NCBI RefSeq assembly: GCF_016406325.1
Contig: NZ_CP066370.1
Span: forward strand, 2,418,001-2,482,000
Direction of reading: 5' to 3'
From: Shewanella putrefaciens
GTDB taxonomy: Bacteria; Pseudomonadota; Gammaproteobacteria; Enterobacterales; Shewanellaceae
DNA length: 64,000 nucleotides
Part shown: piece after piece, positions 52,270-61,870 of the stretch
Position numbering within the stretch: the first letter of the stretch is position 1
Layout of the letters: each line of letters begins with the position of its first letter
Notes under the pieces: generated by a model
Told to the model about the DNA's origin: nothing
Seen by the model: only the letters and a program-made list of their open reading frames with translations
Database searches by the model: none
Program-made: the position numbers and the translations under genes

Positions 52270-53532
52270 ATGAAAAAAAGCTGTAAAGTGTCAGTTCATC
52301 AACTCCAGATAGGTAACTTTGTGCGTTTGCCCGTCGCTTGGAAAGATCATCCCTTTTTATTCAGTAGCTTCCATATAAAACAAGCTGCACAAATTGAGTT
52401 AATTAAAAACCTTGGCATTGCACATGTTATCGTCGATCTAGAGCGGAGCGACGTTGAACCTTTGAGTATTGATGCCGTAAACCCGATCAAGTTGCCTCCT
52501 GCTCCAGAGATCCATGACCTTAAAAATGACATGGAACTTTACAAGGCTGAGCAAATTGAAGTGCAAAAAAAATTGCGCAGAGATATCCATAAAACAGAAC
52601 AAAACTTTACTCGCTCAGTGGCGATGATGCGTAGCATGATCTCCAAACTACGTAATCGCCCACTCAACGCCGTTGATGATGCAAAGGATTTAGTCCATAG
52701 CATAGTCGAACAGCTACTCACTTCTGACAATTTGGTTCTGCACTTAATGAGTGATGCTAAGCAAGATGAAAGCATCTATTACCATTCATTAAATGTCGCC
52801 ATTCTATCAATGTTGATTGCGAAAGAGATGGAATGGAGTCGCAGTGAAATTGAAGCGATTGGTTTAAGCGCCCTTTTCCACGATGTGGGTAAACTCAAAA
52901 TCCCCCCGCAGATCCTTAAAAAATCAACACCTTGGTCAGCGCCCGAACTTAACTTTATTAAACAACATCCATTACTCGGAGTTGAACTACTAAAACTAGC
53001 GGAAAACTTTCCACCTAGTGCACTCCCCGCCATTACTAACCACCATGAGTTTCTTGATGGCACTGGTTACCCTAAGGGACTTAAGGAGGCAGATTTGGAT
53101 CAAATGTCACAGCTTCTTGCAGTAGTAAATGAGTACGACTCACTTTGCTATCCCAACCCGCAAGATAAACCAATGATGCCATACGCGGCTCTGGGGCATT
53201 TGTATAAACAATATAAAACGAAGTTAAATCAAGAATATATTGGAAAGATAATCAAAATGCTCGGCATCTATCCCCCTGGTAGCGTAGTGGAATTATCCAG
53301 TGGTCAATATGCCATGGTGATGTCAGTTAATCTGCAAAAGCTGCTCTGTCCTAAGATTCTGGTCTACGATGCCCAAGTGCCAAAGGATCAAGCGCCAATC
53401 GTCGATCTTGAACTGGAAGGTATTAGTATTGTTCGCTGCCTTCCTCCGGCCGCTCTGCCCGAAAAAGTACATGAATATCTTAATCCCCGTGAGCGTGTCA
53501 GTTACTATTTTGGTGGCGATAGCCGTAAGTAA
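52270..53532 (+). CDS. HD-GYP domain protein with N-terminal DUF3391
   Basis: A 420-residue likely cyclic-di-GMP phosphodiesterase. An N-terminal DUF3391 domain (about residues 1-60: VHQLQIGNFVRLPVAWKDHPF, then a helical linker) is followed by the HD-GYP domain. His204-Asp205 lie in FHDVGKLKIP, and the GYP motif is in NHHEFLDGTGYPKG (His258-His259). All canonical metal ligands are visible, so the enzyme is probably active. A C-terminal beta domain of about 100 residues follows. No signal peptide, so it acts in the cytoplasm. Confidence 0.92.
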   Translation: MKKSCKVSVHQLQIGNFVRLPVAWKDHPFLFSSFHIKQAAQIELIKNLGIAHVIVDLERSDVEPLSIDAVNPIKLPPAPEIHDLKNDMELYKAEQIEVQKKLRRDIHKTEQNFTRSVAMMRSMISKLRNRPLNAVDDAKDLVHSIVEQLLTSDNLVLHLMSDAKQDESIYYHSLNVAILSMLIAKEMEWSRSEIEAIGLSALFHDVGKLKIPPQILKKSTPWSAPELNFIKQHPLLGVELLKLAENFPPSALPAITNHHEFLDGTGYPKGLKEADLDQMSQLLAVVNEYDSLCYPNPQDKPMMPYAALGHLYKQYKTKLNQEYIGKIIKMLGIYPPGSVVELSSGQYAMVMSVNLQKLLCPKILVYDAQVPKDQAPIVDLELEGISIVRCLPPAALPEKVHEYLNPRERVSYYFGGDSRK

Positions 53533-53540
53533 CCTGTCAT

Positions 53541-53569
53541 AAAAAAAGCCGAATTAACTATTCGGCTTT
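53541..53569. terminator. Terminator between HD-GYP gene and corA
   Basis: A 9-bp stem (53545-53553 and 53561-53569) with a 7-nt loop. The longer T-run is on the minus strand, so it is best for corA, though both genes converge here. Confidence 0.8.
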
Positions 53570-53591
53570 GTCTCAATAATCTGGCCTAGTG

Positions 53592-54539
53592 TTATAACCA
53601 GTGTTTACGTTTAAAGAAAAAGTAAGTACCTGCCGCACTAGCTAACATCATTACTATTGCCATTGGATAACCATACTGCCACTCAAGCTCCGGCATACTG
53701 CTAAAGTTCATTCCATAGCTACTGGCAATGAGCGTCGGAGGCAGGAATACCACTGCCGCAACCGAGAATATTTTGATGATTTTATTTTGTTGTAATCCAC
53801 TAAAACCCATCGCCGCATCAAGCAAAAAGTTTAATTTATCGAAAATAAACTGGCTATGGGGCATCAGTGACTCGATATCTGACAACATTTCCCGCAGATC
53901 TTTAAGATGCTCATCGGACAATTGTCCACGGTAGTAACGCTGCATATAACGCAGTGAACGCTGAGTATCGAGCAAACTTAGACGAATTTTTCCATTGGAG
54001 TCTTCTTGCAAGGTGATCAGTTTGAACACGCTATCAAGTTGATCGTTATCAAATACTTGCTCACCGACATTTTCCAATACGGTATATACGTCTTCGATTA
54101 AATCTGAAAGGTAGTCCACTTTGAGATTAAAAAGCTCGAGGAACAACTCCTGTGGAGTAGAAACCTCAAGTCGACCTAAACGTAGGTAGTTACGTAATAA
54201 GCGGATAAGTCCTACATCTTCTTCACGGATAGTCAGCAAAAAATTGCTGCGTAAATTAAATGAGACGTTTACACCGCGGACGTCTTGGCCTACACGTTGT
54301 GGAAACAGAGAGTTGATATGAAGCCCATCGCTATTTTGATAAAAACGCGCCGACGCCTCAATCTCATTAATATCTTCTTCATCAGGGACTTCTTCAACGG
54401 AAAAATGACTTAACCATTCTCGCTCTGCATCATCAGGTTTATAAAGATCTAACCAAATGGTCGACGTGGGAATACTGTCTTGTATACTGATTTCTGCCAC
54501 GGTGAGGTGACGATTTTCGTAGATATAAGCAGTAATCAT
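53592..54539 (-). CDS. corA: Magnesium/cobalt transporter CorA
   Basis: A 315-residue pentameric Mg2+ channel. A long cytoplasmic alpha/beta domain occupies about residues 1-240. Two C-terminal transmembrane helices follow, with the signature YGMNF near residue 277 at the end of TM1 and a basic tail (FFKRKHWL). A perfect AGGAGGACAA ribosome site precedes ATG. Its nearness to phoPQ (about 2 kb) suggests a link in Mg2+ biology, but this is only positional. Confidence 0.97.
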   Translation of the reverse strand: MITAYIYENRHLTVAEISIQDSIPTSTIWLDLYKPDDAEREWLSHFSVEEVPDEEDINEIEASARFYQNSDGLHINSLFPQRVGQDVRGVNVSFNLRSNFLLTIREEDVGLIRLLRNYLRLGRLEVSTPQELFLELFNLKVDYLSDLIEDVYTVLENVGEQVFDNDQLDSVFKLITLQEDSNGKIRLSLLDTQRSLRYMQRYYRGQLSDEHLKDLREMLSDIESLMPHSQFIFDKLNFLLDAAMGFSGLQQNKIIKIFSVAAVVFLPPTLIASSYGMNFSSMPELEWQYGYPMAIVMMLASAAGTYFFFKRKHWL

Positions 54540-54665
54540 TTGTCCTCCTGAAACAAAACCTAAGCGAAAAGGCCACTTAAGTGCAGGCTAAAAAATTGTC
54601 GCTAGTTTACCGCATAAGTTAGCAATGAAAAGATGCATAAGATAATTTAGTAAAATAAAGAAAAG

Positions 54666-55067
54666 TTAATCTTCAATGATCTCTAGGCGCTCAGCCGTTG
54701 AAAAACGAATATGTATCCCTTCCACTGTTACCATTTTTGCCTCTGAAATATCCCCCTTGCGGGCTTGATACACACCACTATGAGTCCCAGTGGGTGACAC
54801 AATAGTCACAGTGACAATTTTATGCTGATCACGCCAGTACCATATACTGTAGCTTAAGGTGCTAATTCCAATCAGTACAAATAATCCCGTCATCAAATAA
54901 CGCCGCCAAAAAGGTGCATAAGGCACTATCGTTAACCTCTCTTGGTAATGACTTTGGCTTTGAGAACCAACACTTCGTCCTCGCTTTAACAGCAAAAACC
55001 AAGCACCGATAACGATCAGTAGAGTGAACAGAATTTTTGTTAGCAAGGAAAGCTCCCGTAAAACCAT
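54666..55067 (-). CDS. Hypothetical protein with two transmembrane helices
   Basis: I do not recognise a family. 133 residues with two hydrophobic helices (about 8-27 and 55-76) separated by a basic loop, then a C-terminal beta-rich domain of about 55 residues (VTVTIVSPTGTHSGVYQ), which is likely on the side opposite the loop. The ATG at 55067 has a poor ribosome site; an in-frame TTG at 55046 lies six bases after GGGAG and may be the true start, shortening the product by 7 residues. Confidence 0.7.
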   Translation of the reverse strand: MVLRELSLLTKILFTLLIVIGAWFLLLKRGRSVGSQSQSHYQERLTIVPYAPFWRRYLMTGLFVLIGISTLSYSIWYWRDQHKIVTVTIVSPTGTHSGVYQARKGDISEAKMVTVEGIHIRFSTAERLEIIED

Positions 55068-55184
55068 ACGCAGCAGCGCATTATACGCGAGTCAAAATGG
55101 ATAAACTGCCTGTAAGATCAAGCTTAAAAGGAATAGGTGACAAAAAGAAGAACGCTATCATAGGATGATTCATTACAATATCGA

Positions 55185-55634
55185 TTAAAACGCATCAAAT
55201 GCTATTGCCATACGTTGAATATGCGCAAGGGAAACATGATGACGATTACGCTCCGCACATAATCGTTGATGCTCGGTATTCAACGGCTCGCCCACAAGTA
55301 CAATGCGTACTTGATAGCCAAGCGCTTTTGCCACGGCATCATAGGCCATATATTCCCAGTGACAAAGATTAGTGTTATCGCAGATAACAATAGGCTCACT
55401 CGATACGAGAGCTTGGATAAACGCGGTTAAATTACGTTGATGGTATTCAGACAATTTTTTCGCATCAAAACGATATTCGTTACCCTGATAGAAAAATGTA
55501 TCGGTTGAAAAGAGTCCATATTGACGCAGACGAAAAGCCATATCCAAAGGTAAGTTGGCAATATACTGCTCAACCCAATAAGATTTACCGCTTCCAGGCA
55601 AACCACGCATAATAATCGCGAGTTTTTGGCTCAT
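55185..55634 (-). CDS. P-loop ATPase/kinase (AAA_33-like)
   Basis: A 149-residue single-domain P-loop protein: Walker A GLPGSGKSYWV at residues 11-21, then FSTDTFF, and IVICDNTNLCHWEY, the pattern of polynucleotide kinase-like or zeta-type AAA_33 kinases. Substrate unknown. Its ATG overlaps the end of the CobB gene (ATGA), so the two are translated together. The pairing is its most telling feature. Confidence 0.8.
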   Translation of the reverse strand: MSQKLAIIMRGLPGSGKSYWVEQYIANLPLDMAFRLRQYGLFSTDTFFYQGNEYRFDAKKLSEYHQRNLTAFIQALVSSEPIVICDNTNLCHWEYMAYDAVAKALGYQVRIVLVGEPLNTEHQRLCAERNRHHVSLAHIQRMAIAFDAF

Positions 55635-56365
55635 ATTGTCACCAAGTCGCTACCAATCACTTTACCTGCCAAAATGGTATCAACAAGCCTAGGCACTATA
55701 TCACCCGCTTTGCCTGTAAGGTGATATTGAAATTGACTGTGTCTATCGGAAGCCATTAAATTCACTTCAACCGTCTGAGCACCATGATGATTTGCGCTAT
55801 CCACAAACCCTGCTGCGGGATAGACTGTGCCAGAGGTTCCTATTGCAATAAACAGATCGCAACTATCAAGCGCATCATGAATTCGATCCATTCCTAATGG
55901 CATTTCACCAAACCAGACCACGTGGGGACGTAAACGCTGAGCGGGAATACAGCAGGTACAGCAATTATCAGGACCAAATGGCTCACGCAAAAGAAAGGTT
56001 TGACGCGAACGCGGGCACCGACCTTTAGACAATTCGCCATGCATATGCAACAACCGGCGGGAGCCTGCTCGCTCATGCAAATCATCAATATTCTGCGTTA
56101 CTATCAATAATTGCCCTACAAACTGCGCTTCTAGTTTTGCTAAAGCCTGATGTGCGGGGTTTGGAGCCACTGCCCCACTATGCAATTGTTGCCAACGGCT
56201 ATTATAAAATCGTTCCACTAACTCAGCATCACGCTCATAGCCTTCAGGCGTCGCGACATCTTCAATATGATGCTCTTCCCATAAACCATCTTGATCGCGA
56301 AAGGTACGTAATCCCGATTCAGCAGAGATCCCCGCGCCAGTTAATACCACTATATGTTGGTACAT
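55631..56365 (-). CDS. cobB: NAD-dependent protein deacylase CobB (Sir2)
   Basis: A 244-residue sirtuin that removes acetyl or succinyl groups from Lys, using NAD+. The NAD motif GAGISAESGLRTFRDQDGLW, TQNIDDLHERAG, the catalytic His in MHGELSKGRC, and the PHVVWFGEMPLGM segment are closely like E. coli CobB, including its reduced zinc site (C-x2-S then CCTCC). The frame is open to 56404, but ATG at 56365 has AGGAATCGGC upstream. Followed by a 4-base overlap with the P-loop gene. Confidence 0.95.
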   Translation of the reverse strand: MYQHIVVLTGAGISAESGLRTFRDQDGLWEEHHIEDVATPEGYERDAELVERFYNSRWQQLHSGAVAPNPAHQALAKLEAQFVGQLLIVTQNIDDLHERAGSRRLLHMHGELSKGRCPRSRQTFLLREPFGPDNCCTCCIPAQRLRPHVVWFGEMPLGMDRIHDALDSCDLFIAIGTSGTVYPAAGFVDSANHHGAQTVEVNLMASDRHSQFQYHLTGKAGDIVPRLVDTILAGKVIGSDLVTI

Positions 56366-56539
56366 GCCGATTCCTTTTATTCTCTTTATTATTCTTATTG
56401 TCACGGACTTTTATGGTCGTGAACATTATTCCTTGGTATAACCTTACAAAAACTATGCTTGAATTGTCGCAATTTATTGTAATTTCGCGCCAATTAACAC
56501 AATTTATCTGCATATAAGACCAGAAAGCTAGAACAAAGG

Positions 56540-56568
56540 TTTAAGTTTTCAATTTCACCCCCTATAAT
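56540..56568 (+). promoter_or_regulatory. Probable fur promoter
   Basis: A perfect TATAAT at 56563-56568 with a weak -35 (TTTAAG at 56540-56545) at 17 bases. No clear Fur box is seen. Confidence 0.6.
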
Positions 56569-56621
56569 GACAAGCTCTATCCACGGATGAACCTATTGGT
56601 TCTGCAATCAAGAGATTAGCA

Positions 56622-57053
56622 ATGACAGATGGAAATCAAGCGCTAAAAAAAGCGGGTTTGAAAATTACCCTGCCACGAGTCAAGATCCTAGAACTGATGC
56701 AAGGACCTGAAAATCAACATATCAGTGCAGAAGACTTATACAAGAAACTGCTCGATATTGGTGAAGAAATTGGTCTTGCTACAGTCTACCGTGTGTTAAA
56801 CCAATTTGATGATGCCGGCATCGTCAGTCGTCATCATTTTGAAAGCGGTAAAGCCGTATTTGAATTGTCGACTCAGCACCACCATGATCACTTAGTTTGC
56901 CTATCCTGTGGCAAAGTGATTGAGTTTTCAGATGAAGTTATCGAACGTCGTCAAGATGAAATAGCCATGAAGCATAATATTAAGCTAACTAATCACAGCT
57001 TATATCTCTATGGCCATTGCACTAATGACAACTGCGATCACAACGACGAGTAG
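56622..57053 (+). CDS. fur: Ferric uptake regulator Fur
   Basis: A 143-residue iron-responsive repressor. The winged helix has GLATVYRVLNQFDDAGIVSRH. The metal-binding part has the His-rich stretch STQHHHDHLVCLSCGK and a C-terminal CTNDNCDHND, so both regulatory and structural sites are present. Sequence starts MTDGNQALKKAGLKITLPR, as E. coli Fur. Single gene with terminator. Confidence 0.98.
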   Translation: MTDGNQALKKAGLKITLPRVKILELMQGPENQHISAEDLYKKLLDIGEEIGLATVYRVLNQFDDAGIVSRHHFESGKAVFELSTQHHHDHLVCLSCGKVIEFSDEVIERRQDEIAMKHNIKLTNHSLYLYGHCTNDNCDHNDE

Positions 57054-57108
57054 TCAACCGTCTTTAGCCACAGTCTCTAGACTGCAGGGTGTTAAACACA
57101 CGAAATCT

Positions 57109-57133
57109 AAAAACCAGCCGTCGGCTGGTTTTT
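57109..57133. terminator. Terminator between fur and GNAT gene
   Basis: An 11-bp stem (57109-57119 and 57123-57133), 3-nt loop and A5/T6 ends. The genes converge and can share it. Confidence 0.92.
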
Positions 57134-57148
57134 TATTTAGAGTGATAA

Positions 57149-57646
57149 TTATAATGTTCTGGCGTAAATATTGACCCTATGCCCCATAAATTCACTGTAC
57201 TCCCGCCAAGACATACCAATGCGTTTAGCCACAGCTTCAGAGGCCACGTTTCCCTCTAAAATTAATGCTATCGTTTTATCAATCCCAAATTGTGGAAATA
57301 CCTTTAGTGCAGCCTGTGCCGCTTCACTGCCAATTCCCATTCCCCAATACTCAGGAAAATAACGATAACCAATTTCAACTTCGTTAAACTCTGGAATAAA
57401 CTTCGGCCCACAAAAACCAATCACTTTATTATCGGCCTTGTGCTCAACGGCCCAACGGCCAAATCCGTGTTGTTGGTAATCTGCTTGGATCACATTATGA
57501 AATAATACTTCGGCCTGCTCACGGGAAGTAAAAGCCGCTGTGGGAATGTATTTCAGCATGGCAGGATTACTATTCATCAAATACAGCGCCTCAATATCTT
57601 GCTCTGTAAATGGCCTAATAATTAAGCGTTCGGTCTGCGTTATCAT
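57149..57646 (-). CDS. GNAT N-acetyltransferase, RimJ/RimL-like
   Basis: A 165-residue acetyltransferase of the Acetyltransf_3 type. It has TERLIIRPFTEQDIEALY at the N-terminus, the acetyl-CoA region EYWGMGIGSEAAQAAL, and LEGNVASEAVAKRIGM. The substrate is unknown; family members modify ribosomal proteins, amino acids or antibiotics. GGGAG precedes ATG at 57646. Downstream of rnk but separated by a terminator. Confidence 0.88.
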   Translation of the reverse strand: MITQTERLIIRPFTEQDIEALYLMNSNPAMLKYIPTAAFTSREQAEVLFHNVIQADYQQHGFGRWAVEHKADNKVIGFCGPKFIPEFNEVEIGYRYFPEYWGMGIGSEAAQAALKVFPQFGIDKTIALILEGNVASEAVAKRIGMSWREYSEFMGHRVNIYARTL

Positions 57647-57676
57647 CTCAACTCCCTATACCACTGCTGAAAATAA

Positions 57677-57705
57677 GGCGTAAAGTAACACACTTACTTT
57701 ACGCC
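57677..57705 (-). terminator. Terminator of rnk
   Basis: A perfect 12-bp stem (57677-57688 and 57694-57705) with a 5-nt loop, 6 bases past the rnk stop; TTATTTT follows on the minus strand. Confidence 0.85.
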
Positions 57706-57711
57706 AATTGA

Positions 57712-58119
57712 TTAGCGGTGAAAATCGCCACTACGCTCTGGTTGATATACAATCTCTTCAATACGAACCTTAACCATAGTGCCGCCAGGACCTGGCCATT
57801 CAATATCATCACCTTGTGATAATCCAAGCAATGCGCTGCCTACCGGGGCAAGAATGGAAATAGTTCCTTCGCCATTAGCATCCTTGGGATACACTAACCG
57901 TAGACAAAAAGTATCGTTACTGGATGAAACACTAAATTTAACCAACGAGTTCATTGTAACGACATTGTCAGGCATTTCGGTCGCGGGGACCATCTCAGCT
58001 CTATCAAGTTCAGCCTCTAATGCCGTTTTCCCTGGAAATGCATTCGCTGGTAGTGACTCTAATAATCGTTCTAATCTTTCCAAATCGATTTCAGAAATAA
58101 TAATGTTAGGTGTATTCAC
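57712..58119 (-). CDS. rnk: Rnk, nucleoside diphosphate kinase regulator (GreA/GreB C-terminal-like)
   Basis: A 135-residue protein with a short N-terminal coiled coil (LERLERLLESL) and a C-terminal FKBP-like GreA/GreB fold with VYPKDANGEGTISILAPVGSALLGL. E. coli Rnk (136 aa) binds RNA polymerase near the secondary channel. The frame is open to 58245, but GTG at 58119 has GAGG upstream and gives the correct family length. The 58120-58245 extension is therefore not counted as coding. Confidence 0.93.
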   Translation of the reverse strand: MNTPNIIISEIDLERLERLLESLPANAFPGKTALEAELDRAEMVPATEMPDNVVTMNSLVKFSVSSSNDTFCLRLVYPKDANGEGTISILAPVGSALLGLSQGDDIEWPGPGGTMVKVRIEEIVYQPERSGDFHR

Positions 58120-58520
58120 AGTCTTTCCCTCATTAAAAAACCTGATGTAGTAGCCCATAGCGGTGACAAACATCAAACCATTGCTTACCCTTTCCTTGCG
58201 ATAAGCGCCATAAAAAATAACTACGCTTACAGCACTAAGCTGCAATCGTGTCGTATAAAAAAGTTAAGATTGGTTGCTGAAACAGCATTGATGCCATAAA
58301 CACTAAGCTTACGGTTATAGGCTCAACTAGGACTCATTCGCGCCAAGAGACAAGCTGCCAATATCCTAGAGTATACTTTAATCTAACCCGTTAAAGATAA
58401 AATATCTAGTCTTCATGGTGTTAGCTCAATCCCATTCCCATCATTTGCTGGGTTTCATCACGTAAATGACCGCCAATAAAAAAGGCGCCTTAGGCGCCTT
58501 TTAGTGTTTAAACGGTTAGC
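58120..58520. other. 401-base intergenic region rnk/sucD
   Basis: It holds the rnk upstream region and the sucD terminator at 58480-58502. On the minus strand, 58421-58489 is a 22-codon frame ending in TAA, with a peptide of ordinary protein look (GGHLRDETQQMMGMGLS) but no start codon. I see no RNA gene. Confidence 0.6.
58480..58502 (-). terminator. Terminator of the sucABCD operon
   Basis: A 10-bp GC-rich stem (58480-58489 and 58493-58502), 3-nt loop, with a T-run on the minus strand, 18 bases past the sucD stop. Confidence 0.93.
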
Positions 58521-59393
58521 TTACCAACCTGTTTTAGCACGTAGCGCTTTGCCGATATCCGCTAACGAGCGGACTGTGGTCACACCCGCCGCTTCTAAAG
58601 CTGCAAACTTGTCGGCAGCAGTACCTTTACCGCCAGCGATAATCGCGCCAGCATGGCCCATACGCTTACCAGCAGGTGCAGTGACACCGGCAATGTAAGA
58701 AACTACAGGCTTAGTCACGTGAGCTTTGATATAAGCCGCCGCTTCTTCTTCAGCAGTACCACCGATTTCACCGATCATCACGATGGCTTCAGTCTGTGGA
58801 TCGTTTTGGAACATTTCCAATACGTCGATGAAGTTAGTACCTGGAATTGGGTCACCACCAATACCTACGCAAGTAGATTGGCCGAAACCTTCGTCAGTGG
58901 TTTGCTTAACCGCTTCGTAAGTCAAAGTACCTGAACGAGAAACGATACCCACTTTACCTTTTAAGTGGATATGACCTGGCATGATGCCGATCTTACACTC
59001 ACCAGGGGTGATAACACCTGGGCAGTTAGGACCGATCATACGAACGCCAGTTTCTTCAAGCTTCACTTTCACTTGTAGCATATCCAGTGTAGGAATGCCT
59101 TCAGTGATACAAACGATAAGCTCGATGCCACCATCGATTGCTTCAAGAATAGCGTCTTTACAGAAAGGTGCTGGAACATAGATAACAGAAGCTGTTGCGC
59201 CAGTTGCTGCAACCGCGTCTTTCACTGTGTTAAACACTGGTAGGCCTAAATGTTCAGTCCCACCTTTACCAGGAGACACACCACCGACCATTTGCGTACC
59301 GTAATCGATAGCTTGCTGTGAATGGAATGTACCTTGACCACCGGTAAAGCCTTGGCAAATTACCTTGGTATCTTTATTGATTAAGACAGACAT
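58521..59393 (-). CDS. sucD: Succinyl-CoA synthetase alpha subunit
   Basis: A 290-residue subunit that binds CoA and carries the phospho-His. The N-terminal CoA site has [17 protein letters not shown], and the active-site His is in [17 protein letters not shown]. Its start codon overlaps the sucC stop by one base. With sucC it converts succinyl-CoA to succinate with ATP or GTP formation. Confidence 0.98.
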   Translation of the reverse strand: MSVLINKDTKVICQGFTGGQGTFHSQQAIDYGTQMVGGVSPGKGGTEHLGLPVFNTVKDAVAATGATASVIYVPAPFCKDAILEAIDGGIELIVCITEGIPTLDMLQVKVKLEETGVRMIGPNCPGVITPGECKIGIMPGHIHLKGKVGIVSRSGTLTYEAVKQTTDEGFGQSTCVGIGGDPIPGTNFIDVLEMFQNDPQTEAIVMIGEIGGTAEEEAAAYIKAHVTKPVVSYIAGVTAPAGKRMGHAGAIIAGGKGTAADKFAALEAAGVTTVRSLADIGKALRAKTGW

Positions 59394-60559
59394 TATTTGC
59401 CCTCCGCAGCTTTAACTACTCGTTCAGCCGCATCAGTCAGACTGGTAGCTGCAATGATATCAAGACCAGATTTTGCCAGAACTTCACGGCCTAATTCAGC
59501 GTTAGTACCTTCTAAACGCACCACAACTGGAACCTTAACGCCCACTTCTTTAACGGCGCCAATAATACCTTCAGCGATCATGTCACAACGTACGATACCG
59601 CCGAAGATGTTAACCAGAACCGCTTTCACATTGCTATCAGACAGAATGATTTTAAACGCTTCAGCAACACGTTCTTTAGTCGCACCGCCGCCTACGTCGA
59701 GGAAGTTTGCTGGCTTGCCACCGTGCAGGTTAACGATGTCCATCGTACCCATAGCAAGCCCTGCACCGTTCACCATACAGCCAACGTTACCGTCTAATGC
59801 TACGTAGTTCAGTTCGAACATCGCTGCGTGGGCTTCACGGGCGTCATCCTGTGATGGGTCGTGCATTGCTTTAACTTTTGGCTGACGGAACAGTGCGTTA
59901 CCATCGATACCAATTTTACCGTCTAGGCAGTGCAGGTTACCTTCAGTGGTGATAACCAGTGGGTTGATTTCAAGTAGCGCAAAATCGTGATCAACGAACA
60001 TCGTCGCCAGACCCATAAAGATCTTAGTGAACTGTTTCATTTGAGTTGGATTCAAACCCAGTTTGAAGCCAAGATCACGGGCTTGATATGGCTGTGGGCC
60101 TGTTAGCGGATCGATAATCGCTTTGTGAATGAGTTCTGGCGTTTCTTCTGCCACTTTCTCAATTTCAACACCACCTTCAGTTGACGCCATAAACACGACG
60201 CGGCGTGTGCTACGGTCAACGACTGCGCCTAAGTACAGTTCGTTAGCGATGTCGGTGCAGCTTTCTACTAAAATTTTAGCAACGGGCTGGCCTTTCTCAT
60301 CTGTTTGATAAGTCACCAGATTTTTGCCTAACCAGTGTTCGGCAAAGGCTCTGATTTCTTCTTTATCGCCAGTGACTTTAACGCCACCCGCTTTACCGCG
60401 GCCGCCAGCGTGTACTTGACACTTAACAACCCATAAATTTCCGCCAATACGGCCTGCCGCTTCTACAGCTTCTTGGGCTGTATCACATGCAAAACCTTCT
60501 GACACTGGTAAACCATATTCGGCAAATAGGGATTTTGCCTGATACTCATGCAAATTCAT
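59393..60559 (-). CDS. sucC: Succinyl-CoA synthetase beta subunit
   Basis: A 388-residue ATP-grasp subunit that binds nucleotide and succinate. It begins [19 protein letters not shown]; the nucleotide part has [19 protein letters not shown], and the C-terminal half [16 protein letters not shown]. Length equals that of E. coli SucC. It is joined to sucD by a one-base overlap, and 77 bases containing a hairpin separate it from sucB. Confidence 0.98.
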   Translation of the reverse strand: MNLHEYQAKSLFAEYGLPVSEGFACDTAQEAVEAAGRIGGNLWVVKCQVHAGGRGKAGGVKVTGDKEEIRAFAEHWLGKNLVTYQTDEKGQPVAKILVESCTDIANELYLGAVVDRSTRRVVFMASTEGGVEIEKVAEETPELIHKAIIDPLTGPQPYQARDLGFKLGLNPTQMKQFTKIFMGLATMFVDHDFALLEINPLVITTEGNLHCLDGKIGIDGNALFRQPKVKAMHDPSQDDAREAHAAMFELNYVALDGNVGCMVNGAGLAMGTMDIVNLHGGKPANFLDVGGGATKERVAEAFKIILSDSNVKAVLVNIFGGIVRCDMIAEGIIGAVKEVGVKVPVVVRLEGTNAELGREVLAKSGLDIIAATSLTDAAERVVKAAEGK

Positions 60560-60592
60560 GATGATCTATCCGTATACTTCTAATCAATTCCA

Positions 60593-60612
60593 ACTGGCCC
60601 TAAAGGGCCAGT
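60593..60612 (-). repeat. Hairpin between sucB and sucC
   Basis: Perfect 8-bp GC-rich arms (60593-60600 and 60605-60612) with a 4-nt loop, without a T-run on the minus strand. It may mark RNA processing or partial termination within the operon. Confidence 0.6.
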
Positions 60613-60636
60613 CACGAGGGTATGTCTGGCTTTTTC

Positions 60637-61839
60637 TTAAAGATCGAGCAGCAGACGTGTTGGGTCTTCGAGGAAGTCTTTAATCGCAACCAAGAAACCA
60701 ACAGACTCACGGCCATCAACAATACGATGGTCATATGAGAGTGCTAGGTACATCATGGGCAGGATTTCAACCTGACCATTGACTGCCATTGGACGATCTT
60801 TAATGGCATGCATGCCTAAAATCGCACTTTGTGGCAGGTTAAGGATCGGTGTAGACATCAGTGAACCGAAAACGCCGCCGTTAGTCACGGTGAAGTTACC
60901 ACCAGTCATATCGGCAACCGTCAGTTTGCCATCACGGCCTTTGATAGCGAGATCGCGTACTGCTTTTTCAATTTCAGCAAGACTCATAGTATCTGTGTCA
61001 CGTAAGACAGGTGTTACCAGACCACGTGGTGTTGATACAGCAATGCTAATATCGAAATAATTGTGATAAACAATATCATCGCCGTCGATTGATGCGTTCA
61101 CTTCTGGGAAGCGTTTCAGGGCTTCTGTCACCGCTTTCACATAGAAAGACATAAAACCTAAACGGATGCCGTGGCGCTTTTCAAAGATATCTTGGTACTG
61201 CTTACGGATATCCATGATGGGCTTCATGTTCACTTCGTTGAACGTCGTGAGCATAGCGGTAGAGTTTTTCGCTTCTAATAGACGGTTAGCGATAGTTTTA
61301 CGTAAACGTGTCATAGGTACACGTTTCTCACTACGGCCTTCTGCTAATGGCGCAACGGCAGGTGCTGCAGGAGCCGCTGCTTTGGGCGCCCCTTTTGATG
61401 CAGAGCTAACAAAAGCTTCAACGTCTTCTTTAGTGATACGACCGCCTACACCTGTACCTTTCACTTTGCTAGCATCAATATTGTGCTCTGCCAGTAAACG
61501 ACGTACAGATGGACTTAACGCATCATTACTTTCATCGCTTGTTTCAGCAACCGGTGCTGCCGCTTCAGCTTGAGCTTTAGTGACTTCTTGACCAGCAACA
61601 GCCCCCGCGATGAACTTAGCAATCACTTGTTCACCAAGTACGGTATCGCCCTCTTGGAACAGAAACTCACCAATGTGGCCATCTTCAGGTGCAACCACTT
61701 CGAGTACAACTTTATCTGTTTCAATATCAACAAGATTTTGATCACGAGAAACATGCTCACCCACTTTAACGTGCCAAGTGGCAATCGTAGCATCGGCAAC
61801 AGATTCTGGTAGTACGGGTACCTTGATTTCGATACTCAT
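60637..61839 (-). CDS. sucB: Dihydrolipoyl succinyltransferase (E2 of 2-oxoglutarate dehydrogenase)
   Basis: A 400-residue E2. The lipoyl domain (about residues 2-75) has the lipoylated Lys in [11 protein letters not shown]. An Ala/Pro/Glu-rich linker leads to the E1/E3-binding domain ([22 protein letters not shown], split here: [12 protein letters not shown] then VKGTGVGGR), and the catalytic domain ends with [17 protein letters not shown] second linker is Ala-rich. It forms the core of the complex with sucA and a lipoamide dehydrogenase located elsewhere. Confidence 0.97.
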   Translation of the reverse strand: MSIEIKVPVLPESVADATIATWHVKVGEHVSRDQNLVDIETDKVVLEVVAPEDGHIGEFLFQEGDTVLGEQVIAKFIAGAVAGQEVTKAQAEAAAPVAETSDESNDALSPSVRRLLAEHNIDASKVKGTGVGGRITKEDVEAFVSSASKGAPKAAAPAAPAVAPLAEGRSEKRVPMTRLRKTIANRLLEAKNSTAMLTTFNEVNMKPIMDIRKQYQDIFEKRHGIRLGFMSFYVKAVTEALKRFPEVNASIDGDDIVYHNYFDISIAVSTPRGLVTPVLRDTDTMSLAEIEKAVRDLAIKGRDGKLTVADMTGGNFTVTNGGVFGSLMSTPILNLPQSAILGMHAIKDRPMAVNGQVEILPMMYLALSYDHRIVDGRESVGFLVAIKDFLEDPTRLLLDL

Positions 61840-61870
61840 GAAAAACGATCCTTTTATAAAATGTCTATTA

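Noticed and set aside
58120..58245. N-terminal extension of rnk
   Set aside because: The frame is open, but the extension is not Rnk-like and GTG 58119 gives the E. coli length with a ribosome site.
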